The position numbers and the translations under genes were made by a program. The notes below the pieces were generated by a model, which searched no databases, had not been told where the DNA came from, and was given only the letters and a program-made list of their open reading frames with translations. Below, in pieces: positions 12,897 to 26,628 of a stretch of DNA of 64,000 nt. The stretch's first letter is position 1. Each line of letters starts with the position of its first letter. Location of the stretch: NCBI GenBank assembly GCA_019914995.1, contig CM034129.1, positions 5,097,725 through 5,161,724 on the forward strand, written 5' to 3'. Source of the stretch: Acanthochlamys bracteata. Lineage: Eukaryota; Streptophyta; Magnoliopsida; Pandanales; Velloziaceae.

Positions 12897-14555
12897 CTAC
12901 AACATCAGTGTAAGAAGTGAAATCCACAGCCCAAAAATCATTTCCTTTACGGTCAAACTTCTGCCCTTTACACCATTTGCAGGAGCAGGAGTTCCAGTAC
13001 TTGCTGTGGAATTTACAGAACTTGCTTTACCTGTGAAAGCAAAAGAGAAGGCTCTTATTCCAAGCACGCGAATTGTAAAGCTTCAAATTCGGTACTGCTG
13101 GCTGGCATGAATTTAGGTCATGTTTGAGATAGCTGAGAAAGTAATACTTCTTGAAAAAAGAAGTTTTTCAGAAATTGTTTTATGGCATCTAAAAAAGAAG
13201 CTTGTACGTGAAATTATCCCATGACGCAATTTATCCATATTTTTCATATTTTTTTATGGCATCTAAACGCTTAGGATGAAAAATTATAGATCTGGCAGCA
13301 ACCAAAAATCTTATAGCAGCATAACATATAAATCTAGAGTAGCTTTTTGTTTGAAGAGAGGAAAATCATTTTGTTCTTATAGTTCTGAATTTCGTCTTTT
13401 GGTTTCAAATTTGAAGTCAATAATTTCGCAATTGATGATTTTAGAGATACTTAGGTTATTGCCAAACAACAGAGCACACAGTTGCATATCATCTTGGATT
13501 GACCCAGGGAAATTTTGGGTTTATGTCCAAGTGATACTTATAAAGTTGTTTGTAAGCATGCATAAAAAGATTTCATTGTTAGGAAATTTGGTGTGTTGGT
13601 TTCTAGATTGTTGTTGCGCTAGCATAGTTTCAAACGATCCGAATACATAAACTTCGATACAAGGAACATACCGTTTCCACTTGACGTGCTGTTCCCCTTA
13701 AGCGTGCTAGCAAATTGCTTGAACTCTTTAGCTTCCTGAGAATCAGCAGGAAGGTTGAGAAGTTCTGCAAAATACTTTTTGATTAGATAAACCAAAGCAA
13801 AATATGCAACATATTCTTCAACTAACCATATAATAAATTGCATGATTTGAACTTTCTTGCTTACAGGCAATCAATCTGCAATCTCGTAGTAGTGATTTCA
13901 AGTAGTAATATTTATAGCTAGTAGTAACCAGTCATTCCCAGAAATAGCAAGAATCTGAGCAAGTCACATCTGACAGAGATTCACTTTCCTTCTAGCTATT
14001 AGTTCATATATCACTTGATGCCAAATTTGGGGAAGTCATCTCTTTCTGTGGTGAGTGTCCAATGCATGATGGATTCGATATCATATATATGCACGCTTTT
14101 TTAATTAGTGCTACTATATGACTATATATGAACAAAAAGTATTCATGTGAAACTGCTCCCCAGCTTGTGTTTGTCAAAAAATAAGATAAGATTGTGAAAG
14201 CACTTCTTTCGTTCTTACTAGGACATTCACCAATGTTGGCAGATGCAGAGCACTGGGAAGGTAGAATGAGAGCTTTATTGATATCAACTTTCAGGCCAAG
14301 TTGTGGATCGTTCCGGTACTTGATCAGCAAGCACAAGCATTTGGTGCTTTTTGACAAAACCTGTTTGAGCCCTGTGCAGCAGTCTGGCGTTGGCACCTTA
14401 GATGTTGAGCTGGGTTGCACGTATGACAGGCAGGGTGATAGACCTATCAACTGATCCGTGCACTCCTGTCGATCACTGGCCAAATCCGAAGACACAAACT
14501 CAATACAAAAAAACAACACCACCACAGTCGCCAGGCCTGCAGCAAAGTTTGCCAT
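12897..14555 (-). CDS. GPI-anchored non-specific lipid-transfer protein (LTPG/xylogen-like)
   Basis: Three exons: 14555-14219, 13764-13672, 13030-12897. They give 187 residues, in phase across both introns. Residues 1 to about 23 are a hydrophobic signal peptide. The eight-cysteine motif is complete: C32, C42, C59-C60, C73-x-C75, C102, C111, with the CC and CxC pairs that define the family. A linker rich in Ser, Thr, Asn and Pro (about 135-165) with NST sequons follows. A hydrophobic tail ending ISLLTLML suits a GPI-attachment signal. The family carries lipids at the cell surface and helps deposit cutin or wax; xylogen-like members are arabinogalactan proteins. The intron after the last cysteine is at the usual family position. 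The start is the second possible Met-like codon upstream, chosen because it begins the signal peptide; the earlier codon is not ATG. Confidence 0.9.
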
Positions 14556-14675
14556 GGTTGAAAAGAGCAATAGAGCAAGAGGCTAAGAACCCTGCAGTTG
14601 AAAGTTATTAATATAAGGTGCCTGTTAGTAATTGCTGTCGCAGTGCCGTTATCGTAATTAATATGGAACCGTATG

Positions 14676-14683
14676 ATTATATA
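14676..14683 (-). promoter_or_regulatory. Candidate TATA box of the lipid-transfer protein gene
   Basis: TATATAAT on the minus strand lies about 120 bp upstream of the ATG, which would leave a leader of roughly 95 nt. A second AT-rich candidate at 14,607-14,616 is too close to the ATG to be preferred. Confidence 0.4.
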
Positions 14684-17600
14684 TGTAGCGCATTGCTTTG
14701 CTGTCCCTCTAAGATATGCAGTGATTAGTGTCGGTAATAAGTAGGTAGCTACTAGTCACAGTTACGGCTTGTTGAATCGCAGGGCATACGTAAGGAGCGA
14801 CATGGACAAAAGTATCTTCCGTTTGCTGTTTGCATAATTAGATCATGCAATGGAAATAGAATTGTCCACGCTATCACTTCGTACAAGAATTATATAGCGA
14901 TCATTAGGAATTTAGAATAGACATGCGGTATTCGTCAATCATTTATAGTTTAGGAAGCTGGCAATCTTTTGGCCACTGTTTGTAAAATTGTGGTTAGGAG
15001 AGGTTTGTAAAAGATTTTGCATTATCTAAGGTGCAATTATATAGAGCAGAAAGGTTCAGGTAGCAGTTGAGGCAATTGAGTTAATGCATGGCATGTGGGG
15101 AGAGAAACATAATGAACCTTGTTGAGCTGTATGCATATGCTCCTGTCTCAAGAAGGCATAAGAAACTCATTTAGTTCAGGGAGTGGTCATGCAGCTTCTC
15201 AAACATAAAAAGTTCACTTCAGATTTCAGCTACGGCACATAAATGGTAAGCGTAGCGGAGCTAGGGACTTCTTCCCTGAGCATCTATCCGTTGTGTCCCT
15301 AATACTTTAATAATAGGGATAGCAATTCGAATTCATAAATTAGTTTCGCATCTAACATATAATAATTAGATCAATATGATTCAATCCTAATCTAACCTAT
15401 TTAAATAAGTTAAAATTATCAATTATAATTCAACATATTTAACCGAATCAAATTCAGATCGATCCATTTAATAATTAAAATTTTTTTAAATAAAACTTAT
15501 TAATAATAATATATCTAAATAATATATATTAATTTTGATAAATTTTATAAATCAAGTTAAAAAGTTAAATTAAAATAAATTTTAAAATATATATATATAC
15601 AAATTAAATTTAAATTTATACGATTATTTTAAATATTTTTTAATTATAGCATAAATAATTATACAGATTAAATAATTTAATTTTGAATTAATTCAAATCC
15701 GACTCGTCCATTTAAATTTTCGGACTAATTTTCCAATCGACACAAAATCAATCTGAATTCAACCTGAATTCGACTAAAATCTGACCCAATTCTAATTTTT
15801 TGGATCAATTTCAAATCAGGTTCAAGTTTGCAAGTCTGGGTCAGGAATTTTTTATACCAATCTAATTCAACATCCTGTAGGAAATAAACGGCAAGAACTA
15901 AACAGCCTTTTTGACAAACAGAAAATTCATCTGATACAAAATGCATCTGCAAGACCGTTTACTGCGTAATTAGAATAGCTTATATAGTACAACAGTCATC
16001 ATCTTTCACAGAAGTGATGGACAAGAGAATAATTAATACAATTACTTAGTACAGATGCCAAGTATTTTGGTTTTCCTTTTTCAAGAAGAAACAATGACAG
16101 CCACGTAATTGTCTTTAGTCTAAACGAAAATTCAGTGGACCGCATTCGAAACATTAATTTGGTGCCTTGTTTTCACGGCAAAAGTAAGACTGTGAATTGT
16201 ATATCATCACATTCCTTAGAGGAAAGGGATAGTTATTGGGGAATAATTATGAGCTACCAAAAACACTAACATCATAGAAAATCATCATCCAGACTACTTA
16301 TCTTTTCAAAACACCAATCTGTAAATGTCATGAACTATGAATGCATCACCAACCATGTCAACTGCTCTATGTAACAAGTTTCTCACACATCATTAACAAA
16401 TGCCCTAAGGATCAGATGATTTAGAACCAGAAAAGATAAAGGAAAGAAAGTATTAATATGCTTATTTACAATTAAATTTCCAAATGAAGAAAGTTCTCAA
16501 CTTTGAACAGCTCTCAGAACCAGTAGCAAGGAAAGAGGCAACCACATCAATAGTAATATCACCTCAATGGGGGCAAGAGCGTGATGAACAAAATGAGTAG
16601 AATTAGATGGAAAGCGACATGTTGAAATTCTCCAAAATTTCATAGAGAAACTCATGAATGGAACTTTTACTAAGATGAAACCAAACTGATATGGCACAGT
16701 TTATATAAAAGGAAATGAAGACATTTTCATACTTTTCTATAGCACAGATGAGATGTTACAAGCACGTCAACAACCCCCCGTGTCCAACAGTGAAAGAGGA
16801 GCAAAACTACCTTATCACATACTTGCTGAATGGTGTATTGAATATTCTGGGAACTTTTCACATTGCAACAGCAACATTAACACATAATGGACCTGTAAGA
16901 CAATTAAATGATAGAATTTGAGAACAATAATGAGATAAAAACACTACCAGTGAATAAGAACGTAGTGGAGAATCAATTGTAAAATATTCAATATGCAATG
17001 CAAGGTGCAGTACACATCAGAATGTTGATATGAAGAGGAACTGAAAAAAACCTGTATCACTTTGTACCAGAATTTTATCCAGTTCATGCAGCATACTTGC
17101 CACTTCAGATGCTCAAGTTTGTAAGCTAATACCTATTACAAATTGAAGCATTTCTTCTAACGTTACCATTTCTTCTAGATCAAGTATGTAAGAACATACT
17201 CTCTTTCTTGACAATGTTATTCTGACAGGCCACTGATACAAACTACTAAAACAACAGATGAGCCAACAATTCTTATTGCGAATTCCTATAGGGCCAGTTA
17301 TTTAAATAAAAACCTAATCACCTTTGCTTTTACTCAGATCGAACATACCCATTCTCGATTGCGTAAAAATAGGAAAGGAAAACAGGAACAACTACATGTA
17401 TATACAACCACACAGAGAGGCAGAGCCAGGTTGCAATGTACAGTGGCCAAAATTTTCAGTTAGAGTTTTATCTAGTAATTTAGTAAAACATTAAATAAAT
17501 TACTTTTGCAAGAGAACTATAAACTGTAGTACTTATTAGTTATTAGTAAAGAAGTTCATACAATGACACACTAAACAACTACATGTAAAACAATCATATC

Positions 17601-18020
17601 CTAAAAGCTCAACGTGGTAGCTGTAATTTACAACCCCTCAAACTCCACCTTAAAGCCCAAACTGTAGAAGCAGAAATACCTTATTATTGTTCTTACATGC
17701 CAAAAACCAACCAAATAAGACAGTTTTACCAGCTCTCCCTTGAACCATGTAAAGCTTAGTTTAAAATATATATAATAGAAAAAGGAAAAACAATTGAAAC
17801 CAGCATTGGCAGATTGAACCTAGACCTCGACAATGGCGAGGAAATGCCTTGGTATGATGCCAGATTGTCTATACAAAACAAGAGAGGCTATTGCTACATA
17901 TCTACATCCTGTTTAACATCACTGAAACAATTCTAAGAAATTTAAATGTAAATCAGACTAATCAGGCATGTCTACATTATACAAAGACAAGAAAAGTAGC
18001 TGTTTATTACCTCTCTGATG
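14684..18020. other. Intergenic between LTP gene and CCR4 3' end
   Basis: The first 600 bp are promoter-side sequence of the lipid-transfer gene. The block 15,310-15,870 is a degraded repeat with alternating TCAATC/GATTC-type words, resembling the better-preserved element at 49,568-50,113. From 16,000 to 18,020 the sequence is of ordinary base composition with only short open frames, none recognised. The last few hundred bases probably include the CCR4 3' UTR. Confidence 0.5.
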
Positions 18021-21000
18021 TTACCGTCTGATCCTAGTCATGCATCGGAACTCAGCAAGTAAAGCTATATGATCCGAAGACCACTCAGGAGAAGGGATTG
18101 CTGTGTCTCTCCGCAAGCTCTCCTCATCCAAGAGCTCGAGCAGCGATTCAACCAGTAGAGAATCAGCTGAAATGTAAAGTGACTGGGACTCAGCACAATA
18201 CTTCAACATGTATATGCATGTCCACGTGCATACATTTAACAGAGAAAAAAGCGAAAATGTACCAGTGTAGAATACGTAATCAACTGTTCCAATAAAATCC
18301 CTGGTGCAGTTCGTAAATATCGGTTCACACGTTTGTGGATCTATCTTCCTTTGTTGCTCAAAACCTGTAGCACCCTTCATTCTTGCAAATGATGTGTATG
18401 CACTTACCTGTATGAGCAAAGTGTCATAGCTGTACAAGTGTTATTTTAATAAACTTTTGAGGATTTGTATTTGTTTACCAGTGGGAGGTTGTGATTGATC
18501 TTATTAATAGGGCGTAATATATTAAGAGGATCAACTTGCAGGTCTTCATGTTGCGGATCTATTTTCCCCATTGCAAGAAGTGAATGTGGTGCACTGCATC
18601 AATCATTAAATAATGAAAAACATTAGAATTTAAATTTGAAGGTCCAAGCAGAACTAATTTTAAGTTAAACCAGAAAATTAATGACTCACGCACCTAAGTG
18701 GAACTGAATTAAAATCACCACAAACCAACATGGGAATGTCTGCACTCATTGCTATCTTTTCCAAACCCTTTAGAAGAGTATGCACCTAATAAATCTCAAT
18801 CAAGTTAGCTTTTCAGATAACACAAAGAAACTCGAGAGATTTAACCTTGTAAGAAAAAGAATTCAACTATACTAGATAAATAAGCACCTGCCAAATTTTG
18901 ACATCTTTGAGGTCTTGGGGGACATTTACATGTGTATTTGCCTGCATAAAGTTCTAAAAGTGTTAGAAACACAGTTTCCAGAAGAAAGCGCTCTTTCTTA
19001 AGTAAAAAAGACATCAGAATATATGAAGAGGACTCTTAGGGATTAATATAACTTCCATTGGAAGGAACATCATAAAATCAGATCAAAACCATAACTCATT
19101 GTTAAAACGTCCCTAATGACGCAGGTAATGCATAGATAAGTTCTTTAAAGGACATCCATGCATCTACACGTAGTTTCCAAACGTACATATACATTTTTCT
19201 ATACATGTAACAGTCACAAGGAACCTATTGCACTTCTTCTATTAAATCCACAGAAAGTTCAGCAATACCTTCAATTAATGACACGTCATTTAAGTCTTTA
19301 AGTATCATGTATGATTTGGGAAATCATAGCTACGTTCACATTAGCAGTTCACACTAATGCGACAAAAGAAAACTGCTAAGAACAGTGAGTAACCTATTCA
19401 ATTACCTAGAAAGTAGAAATTTCCTTACCACGCACAAGAGTTGCCTTTTTCCAAGATTATCTGTGCCATGGTTGCTCAACTTTGCCTCAAGGACCACAAT
19501 TAGAGCAATATTATCCTAGCATTGCACAAAGTGCATACAAACATTAAAATACAAGAAAAATTAAAACATCAACAAAGAAAATAAAGAAAATAAAAGTAGA
19601 TTGCTACAGGACAAAAACCTTAATCAATCTATTTAAAGCTGCCTTCTTCTGACCAACTTGAACGGCAGCTTCAGTCAGAGATTGGGCAGCCTTGTTAAAT
19701 TCAACCTGAAACAAAAGCTTACTCACTAGGAAACAAACTCAACAATTAACTTCTGCAGTGAGCACAAAAACTACCTCATATTTTTTAACATGTGAAAATC
19801 TGTCCCTACGAAAAAATGTGGCACAACCATCAATTGTGTCTGGATTTCCACTATAAACCTGAGGAGTTGTAAACAACTTAGATACACTTTTGAATGAAAG
19901 AGAGGTAGAGAAGAGAGGCACCACCACTGACCTCAGTTGTTTTTCTCTTATAGAGCGCTTGATAACCGTGTTTATCAAGTTCCGGTGCAAAAAAATTTTC
20001 GAAGTGATCATTTTGAACCTTCAACAAATAATCAAAATCAGGTTCATTAGTTCATTCAAACTTTTTCTTCTCCCAGAAAAGGAAGCAAAAGAAGAGGATG
20101 CCAATTCCTGTTATACTCGTAACAAGTTGCAGATGAGTTCTCCTTGGCAACCATTTCTAGTAATGTGGCAAAAGGGGGAAATATCCTTATTTCTAGCAAA
20201 TGATGCTGTCCTCCAGTGGCAAGAAAATAATTAAGAAGGTAGTGCACAGACAAATTCTTTTCTTTTTCCACATTTGTCAAAATCCTAGAAACCCTTAAAT
20301 GTAATGCTTATAACATCAACCTGATAAAGCAATATTGTGCTTTACACCTATTCCTGCTATCTCACAACTACCTAAGTATAAGGTGAAAAATAGTTGGTCC
20401 AGGATCATTAAATGTAATAATTTGAGAAATATTTCCTCTAGTAAATTTTGAAGGAAACACCAATAGAAGTGGAATCATTTAAAGGCATCCAAGCAACAAA
20501 GATCAGGATCATTAATAGTACAATCAAATTTCAGTAATACAAAGACATATGAGTATATATTTATGTGCAGAAAACATATTTCTCTTCAGAAAGTTATCAC
20601 AATTATTTTCTTTCAGCTGAGATCTCTACAAGTGTCTCATTATTAGAAAATTGCTGTTATAAATATATAAGGCTTCACCTTGCGACCCTAATATACAACA
20701 GTGATGTCAATAAATACGAGCTCCAAAGAGCTAGAAGTAACACATTATTGAAGAACGTACCTCTTGTAGGCAGAGGATGTCAGCATGGTAGCCTACTATT
20801 TCCCTCAGCAAATTTTGTCTACGGTAAGACCATGCAAGAGCCCAAGTGGGACAATAGCTGTACGATTCACTTGTAGCATATGCATCAGATAGAATGTTGT
20901 ATGAAAGTACTGTAAATGTCCCTGATGATATAATCCTGCCAGACTCGATGCTTCCAGGCATGTTCCCTCCACTGACTTGAATCATGCGTCTTGGAGGTGG

Positions 21001-22791
21001 AGAAGGAGCTGGAATTACACGTGAAGTCAGCACGGTACTTGTCGCTCCTACTGGTATTTTTGTATCTACATCGACAGCCACACATTCAAATTTAAGAGCA
21101 TGACCAATGTCATCGGCTGTTGGGGTGTAAGTTCTGGACCGTCCCACTTCAAACCAGGTCTCACCCCCACTCCTATCTGAAAGTATAGTAGGATACGCTG
21201 GGGTTGGACCATTACTAACAGCTGGGCTGTATCCAACACCAGATGCTGAACCGGAGAGACCAGTATTAGCTACTCCTGATGCACTATTAGCAAATCGCCC
21301 AAACAATTCTTCATCTTCAGCACCATTTTCATTCACAGCATTATTCGCTCTCTCATGTAAAGCACGATGGTGTTGCCATGCATCAAAAAAGCACTTTGGT
21401 GTGCAATGGTAACTCTTGGCAATGGGTATCTTTGCCTTAACACAGGCTATACATTGAAGAGTTGCCGGTTCATTTGGATGTACACTACAAATAGCAACTC
21501 TGCGATCACTTTGTATTCTATACCTGATCACAAGAGCATGATATATTCTTCAATGATTCACTCAAAGGAAACTATTTTAACCAAACTTGACAAGAAAATA
21601 GTAATCTCGAAGAGTTTACTATAGAGTTTTTGGTGACAATAGGGATTACAAAGTTACTCATCAAAAGGAAACAGTGAAGAATCTTAGCAATAGCAAATTT
21701 CATTAGCCACTAAACAGCAAAAATCTGGAATAATCACTGTTGGGGTACGAGATTACATGTCATAGTCGATGTACAACCTATTTCTTATGACTGGCACAAA
21801 AACATCTCAAATTATTGTAATTCACCTCAACATGGATTTGCGCAAGGCATATCAAATTGGTCGAGAGAAGAACGATAAGTGATAAAATTAGAAGTTTAGC
21901 CTGAACTGAAATATTAGGGGAATTGGCAAACCTACAAGCTATAGACTTAGCTCAGAGTTTCTTTTGCATGAGAGACGAAAAGGAAACACTGATGGACCTT
22001 TTACAATCAATCAGAAGTTTTCTTCATAGCACCAACAACAACTACATCAAAACTAAGCCTTCATAGCACCAATCCCGAAAAATTACTAACAGTGTCCATC
22101 AACTTAAGATTGATCAAGTAATCTAAAATAATTGAACTAAACACTAAAACAGATGGTCCAGAATTGACTGCTAAAGTGACTGCATGCACCATAACCTTCA
22201 AATATTTTCTAACTTCACATTTGGAAGAATATAACAGGTTGCTGAGACAAATACAGATATAGTAAATTTAATTTTTGTTCCTCTTCAAAATAATGTCCCA
22301 AAATAATCAAAACAAACAAATGATCAGCCAATTAAACTCACTTATTACCAATTAACTATGAACATCATAAACTTAAAATTACTTCCCACTGTTGTTCGAC
22401 AATTTTGGGAATATTAGTTAAGCATGAACTTTCTCAAACTAAAATCCCGGTATATGCCACATACTTGCAAATATAACACAGTCAATCAACCATTCCATAA
22501 AGAAAGAAGGGATTGCTTATAGCATCTCGACTTTATCAAACTAATTTATCAGTGCTAAAACAACAAAACCACTAGCACTTACAGCAAAACAAATTGTGAT
22601 AACAGACAGCAGCAAAGACTAAAGGAAACAAACCATCGGTAACGCATAAAGTTTCCATCTACAGGTGCAGTCTCAGGAACATCTTCATGAATAACAGAAC
22701 CATCAGCGCGGCGGATGATAACATAAGGCGTGATCTCGCACCCAACAATAGGGATCTCTGACGGCAAGTGAACCCGCAACACAGTCAGCAT
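18021..22791 (-). CDS. CCR4: CCR4-type poly(A) deadenylase (carbon catabolite repressor 4 homolog 1/2)
   Basis: Eleven exons: 22791-22634, 21523-20761, 20018-19932, 19858-19775, 19705-19619, 19515-19429, 18941-18888, 18785-18694, 18593-18479, 18407-18263, 18166-18021. All junctions are in phase, giving 605 residues (Arabidopsis CCR4-1 is about 600). The N terminus MLTVLRVHLPSEIPIVGCE is typical of plant CCR4-1/2. A Cys/His cluster around residues 75-110 (CIACVKA, SYHCTPKCFFDAWQHH) is the MYND-like zinc motif that plant CCR4s carry in place of the leucine-rich repeats of yeast CCR4. From about residue 255 lies the exonuclease-endonuclease-phosphatase domain: catalytic Glu in LCLQE (E307), D464/N466 in GDFNSVP, and H590 in SSDH. 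The enzyme removes mRNA poly(A) tails in the CCR4-NOT complex in cytoplasmic P-bodies. No broken residues were seen. Confidence 0.96.
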
Positions 22792-22937
22792 CCCTCCTTT
22801 CTGCTTTCTTCACTCTCCCGCGTCAGCAAGGAAGAAGAATAAGATGACGTCAACTGTGAAGGAACCCAATCGGATTCCGGTGGGGCAGCGGTGGTAGTGT
22901 AGCGACGGCGACAGCAGCGGATAGGCGGATCCGCCAT
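22785..22937 (-). promoter_or_regulatory. Upstream ORF overlapping the CCR4 start codon
   Basis: An ATG-started frame of 50 codons lies in the presumed CCR4 leader and ends at a TGA that overlaps the main ATG out of frame (ATGCTGA). The uORF ATG has a weak context at -3 but G at +4; the main ATG has G at -3. I saw no earlier ATG between about 23,040 and this one. If the transcript starts upstream, this ORF could limit CCR4 translation. The peptide is Arg/Ser/Thr-rich and not recognised. Confidence 0.5.
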
Positions 22938-23318
22938 CAGAGTGCCCTGGTCTCCGCCAGGGCTGAAGCAATCAAATCGATAGAGATTGTGAATTGAATT
23001 GAAACCAACGATCGCTGATTGATAAACCCTAGAGCGAGTCAAAGAGAATGAAATGAGAGATGGAGAGATAGATAATGCGAGGTGAGGTTTTAGAGAGATA
23101 GAGAAGACTGCGGCTGAGAGCGAGGGGAACAGAAAGAAGCAGGGGGAAGAAGTTATCGTCGTTGTTGTTACCCCTCTCTGTGTTGCTGGAGTCTACTCTG
23201 GTGGTGTCTGGTTATCTTTCTCTTCTCTCTCTCTTTCTCTCTATTTTGAAAGAGAAAAAAAAAAAACATAAACAAATGTTTCTAAGCAAAATATTGAGAA
23301 GTGGAGCGGTGTGAGATA

Positions 23319-25902
23319 CTAGGAATATATTTGGCTAAGCTTAAAATTTAGAACTTTCATTCAAAAACTATTGTTTATGTGCTTTTACTAAAAAAACGGC
23401 TTATGCTTTCTTACTAAAAAAGCTGCTTTTTATTGAATTCTGTTTGGATAAATTTTACTATTTAAAGCTTTTTATAAAAAAAAATTTAAAATATGTTTGA
23501 CTAAACTTATGCCTATAAATAATATAATATAATATGACTAAAATATCCTTAAGATATAATATATAATATATTATTAAATTTACGAATCTATTTACAAATA
23601 TATTATTAAATTTTTAAATTTATTTCATATATTATCTAATTTTTTGAATTAATTTTATAATATATTTTAAAAAATTTTTGTTTAATATTTTAATAATAAT
23701 ATTTATAAATATATTAATAAATATATTATTATTATTATAAATTTTGTAATAATATATTTAAATTACTTGTAAATATATAAATATATTAATATTTAATATA
23801 ATACATTTTAATAGTTATCTCTAAATCAAAGAAAAATATTGGTGTAAAATAATAGTAAAAATTAACAAGAAAAGAGAATCACTTGCTTGTTTTTCTTGTT
23901 ACTTCACAAAGTGAAATTCACAAAAAAAAAAACATTTCAACAGATTCATGGTTGATATCATATATATAAGAAAGAAAATTGCTTTACAGAAATTCTCTTT
24001 AACCTTTAAAATTTCACTAAACAGGAATCTAGTTAAAAAACAATTCCAAATATTTTAGCTAACCAAAGAAGCATCTTTTCAACACAAATAGCAATTATCA
24101 ACAACTAAATATTTTAGCTAAATGAGCTTGCAAACAATTTTAGCTAACTGTTTTTGCTAACTGACCTTTCAAAAAATCTATTGAAAAAATGTATTACTAA
24201 CTGTTTTAGCTAACTCATACACCACTGCTTAAAAGATGTTAAAATTTCTTTTAAAATATTCCAAGCTGCTATCAATAAGTGGAAGCAAATGAGAGCAGGG
24301 AACAACAGAGGAACACCACTCTGCTTGCAGTAACAGGCTAGAACAAAGGAACACCACTCTGCTTTCGGTATTGAGGAACACCAAAACTTTCAACCTCAGT
24401 ACCTGCATACCAGTAAGATATTTATTTTAAAACCGAAAACCTTCAAGATATTATGTGATTGTTTAAACATGTAATTGCTAAGCCTATGATAACACATGAA
24501 AGTTCCTACCTCATAGTAGCAAAATACTGGAAACTAAAAGAAGTACATAAAGCAAGCAAAGGACTAGATACAAGCATACTTTCCTTGCTGCAAAATTGAT
24601 ATGGAAGTGAATGTTCAATAGATTCTACAATGGCTCTGATTAAAAACTTCAAAGCATAGATGAAGTTCCACACAAGACAACAAGTTTTTTCTTAAGATAA
24701 TCCTCAAGAACAGAAAGTTAGATTACAAACCTTGCATGCACCATAATATTATCACAAACACAGACATTTATGGAAGTAATAAGTATATATTTGCTTATTT
24801 GTTTCAATTGTTCACCTAGAAACCTACTGCAAAATCAAAAAAATTAGTGTAAATTACATTCCAGTAAGGAAAAGAACCACAAATTCTATTCCATCTTTTG
24901 TTTTCTATAATGTGTATATTGATCTAGTCTTGTGGTTTATCGAATTAAAATCAATAGCCTAGTTCAAACAAGAAGTTTCTCCAACACTGAAGGATGCATT
25001 TTTTTTCCAAAAGTACAAGATATTTGTAAATTAAAACCAACCAGAACATATCCAACAACCCTGATATATTTAATTTCAGCAAGAAAATTCATTAATATTT
25101 GTAGGCATCACTTTGTTCTATTTCCAGCAATGTTTTACTCCAATAAATACTAAAATGTTTAGAGTTACATAAAGATTGAAGCTTTATAGGAAATATTTGC
25201 TTCACTTTCTTGCAGACAGATTGAAGCATAGGAATTCAAACATATCAACTTTAGCATCAACTTTAGTAACAAAGAAAAAGAAAAGGAAAAAATATACGCA
25301 CAGTCGAGGAAACATTAGCTGGGCCATGGATTAAAGCAGTAAGCACAAACTCAAAGCCGTGAAAGAATAACTCCGTGATGGCGAACCCTCCCAGCTGCAG
25401 TGGGAAATAGGCCGAAGGGAGAAAACTCGGTTCCAACCGCTCGCAAGCTCGATTAGGGTTCCTACTCGTTCGCAATGCGTGGTTTCCGGCAGAAATTGGG
25501 ACGGTAAAGGCAAAAAATAGATGAAGGTAAGGAGAATGAAATTATTCCGGCGCTGATCGGAGAGAAATCGGCCGAGATCGAAGAAATCGCCCGCGGGTCG
25601 CTGCCGATGCCAGAGAGAAAAAAAAATCGGGAGAGATGAAAATGAGAAATCTGTGAGCAGATAGTGAATATATATATCATTATAATTTTACTAACTTACA
25701 ATGGGCAAAACAAACATTATCTGCGCCTAATGAAAGAAGCCCAACGCGGCTTTCTTTGAAAGCATCTCCAACGGTGTTTTCTTTTTTACGAGCCAAAAGC
25801 AGCTTATTTTTAAGAAGAAGCAATTTTACCAAACACTCATTTCACTGTTATGTGCTTTTTTTTAAGCAAAAGCACCAAATAAGCAAAGCCAAACATGCTC
25901 TA
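23319..25902. mobile_element. Candidate TIR transposon upstream of CCR4
   Basis: The left end reads TAGGAATATATTTGGCTAAGCTTA. The right end, read on the minus strand, is TAGAGCATGTTTGGCTTTGCTTA, an imperfect inverted repeat. Both subterminal regions are rich in AGCAGCTTTT/AAAAGC words, a pattern common in plant hAT- and MULE-type elements. The right part, 25,250-25,660, is a GC-rich leader-like island. Two copies of GGAACACCACTCTGCTT lie about 44 bp apart at 24,310-24,365. No transposase was recognised and no target duplication could be fixed. Confidence 0.35.
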
Positions 25903-26628
25903 AGCTAAATTAAATTTTGAGTTACTATGTGATTGTAAAATGTAAATCATCAATATATCTTAAAAAAGTAAAACATTATCTAAGAAAAGATTTAAATCGT
26001 CAATTTTTGAGTGAGTAATTAGTTATACAATAAATTATATTTTATTAGTTATTATTTTTGTGAACTATATTCGCTTGTGTATTAATTTAAAGTCAATTGC
26101 TACGATGATTACTCGTTAAAATTATTTGACCTAATTAATATATTGATTTTGTACTTGTTATAACTTATAAGGGTGGTATAAAGTTCATATTAAACTAATT
26201 GCATATTTCAATTTTCGATTAAGATTTAAGAATGGATCGAAATTGAAAATATGAACTAGTCAAGGGCTTAAAGCGGTAAGCACACATTTGGCACAAATAA
26301 GGAAGCTACGGAAAAACAAAAAAAAGGCGGCGTTGAATAAACTTTTATCATTTTTCTTAGATGAATTTTCTATGTTCTTTACATATAAGTTTTTATTGTA
26401 CATTTTTCTTAATGAAAACTCTATATACAAATTATTTTTGTATTGATATGAATAATTTTATTTACCAATATATATATAGACCAATCAAGATAAATTAAGC
26501 CCTAATGTTCCATGAATGTGGATTTTAACCATGACTTGTTACGTTAATGCATAGATTTCCAAATTTGAAATGCATGGAAAGCCATTAATTCATTAGCCAT
26601 TTAGATTGCACCATACATAAATGAACAA

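Noticed and set aside
22938..23042. Longer version of the CCR4 uORF reaching 23,042
   Set aside because: It would start at TTG; the first ATG in that frame is at 22,937.
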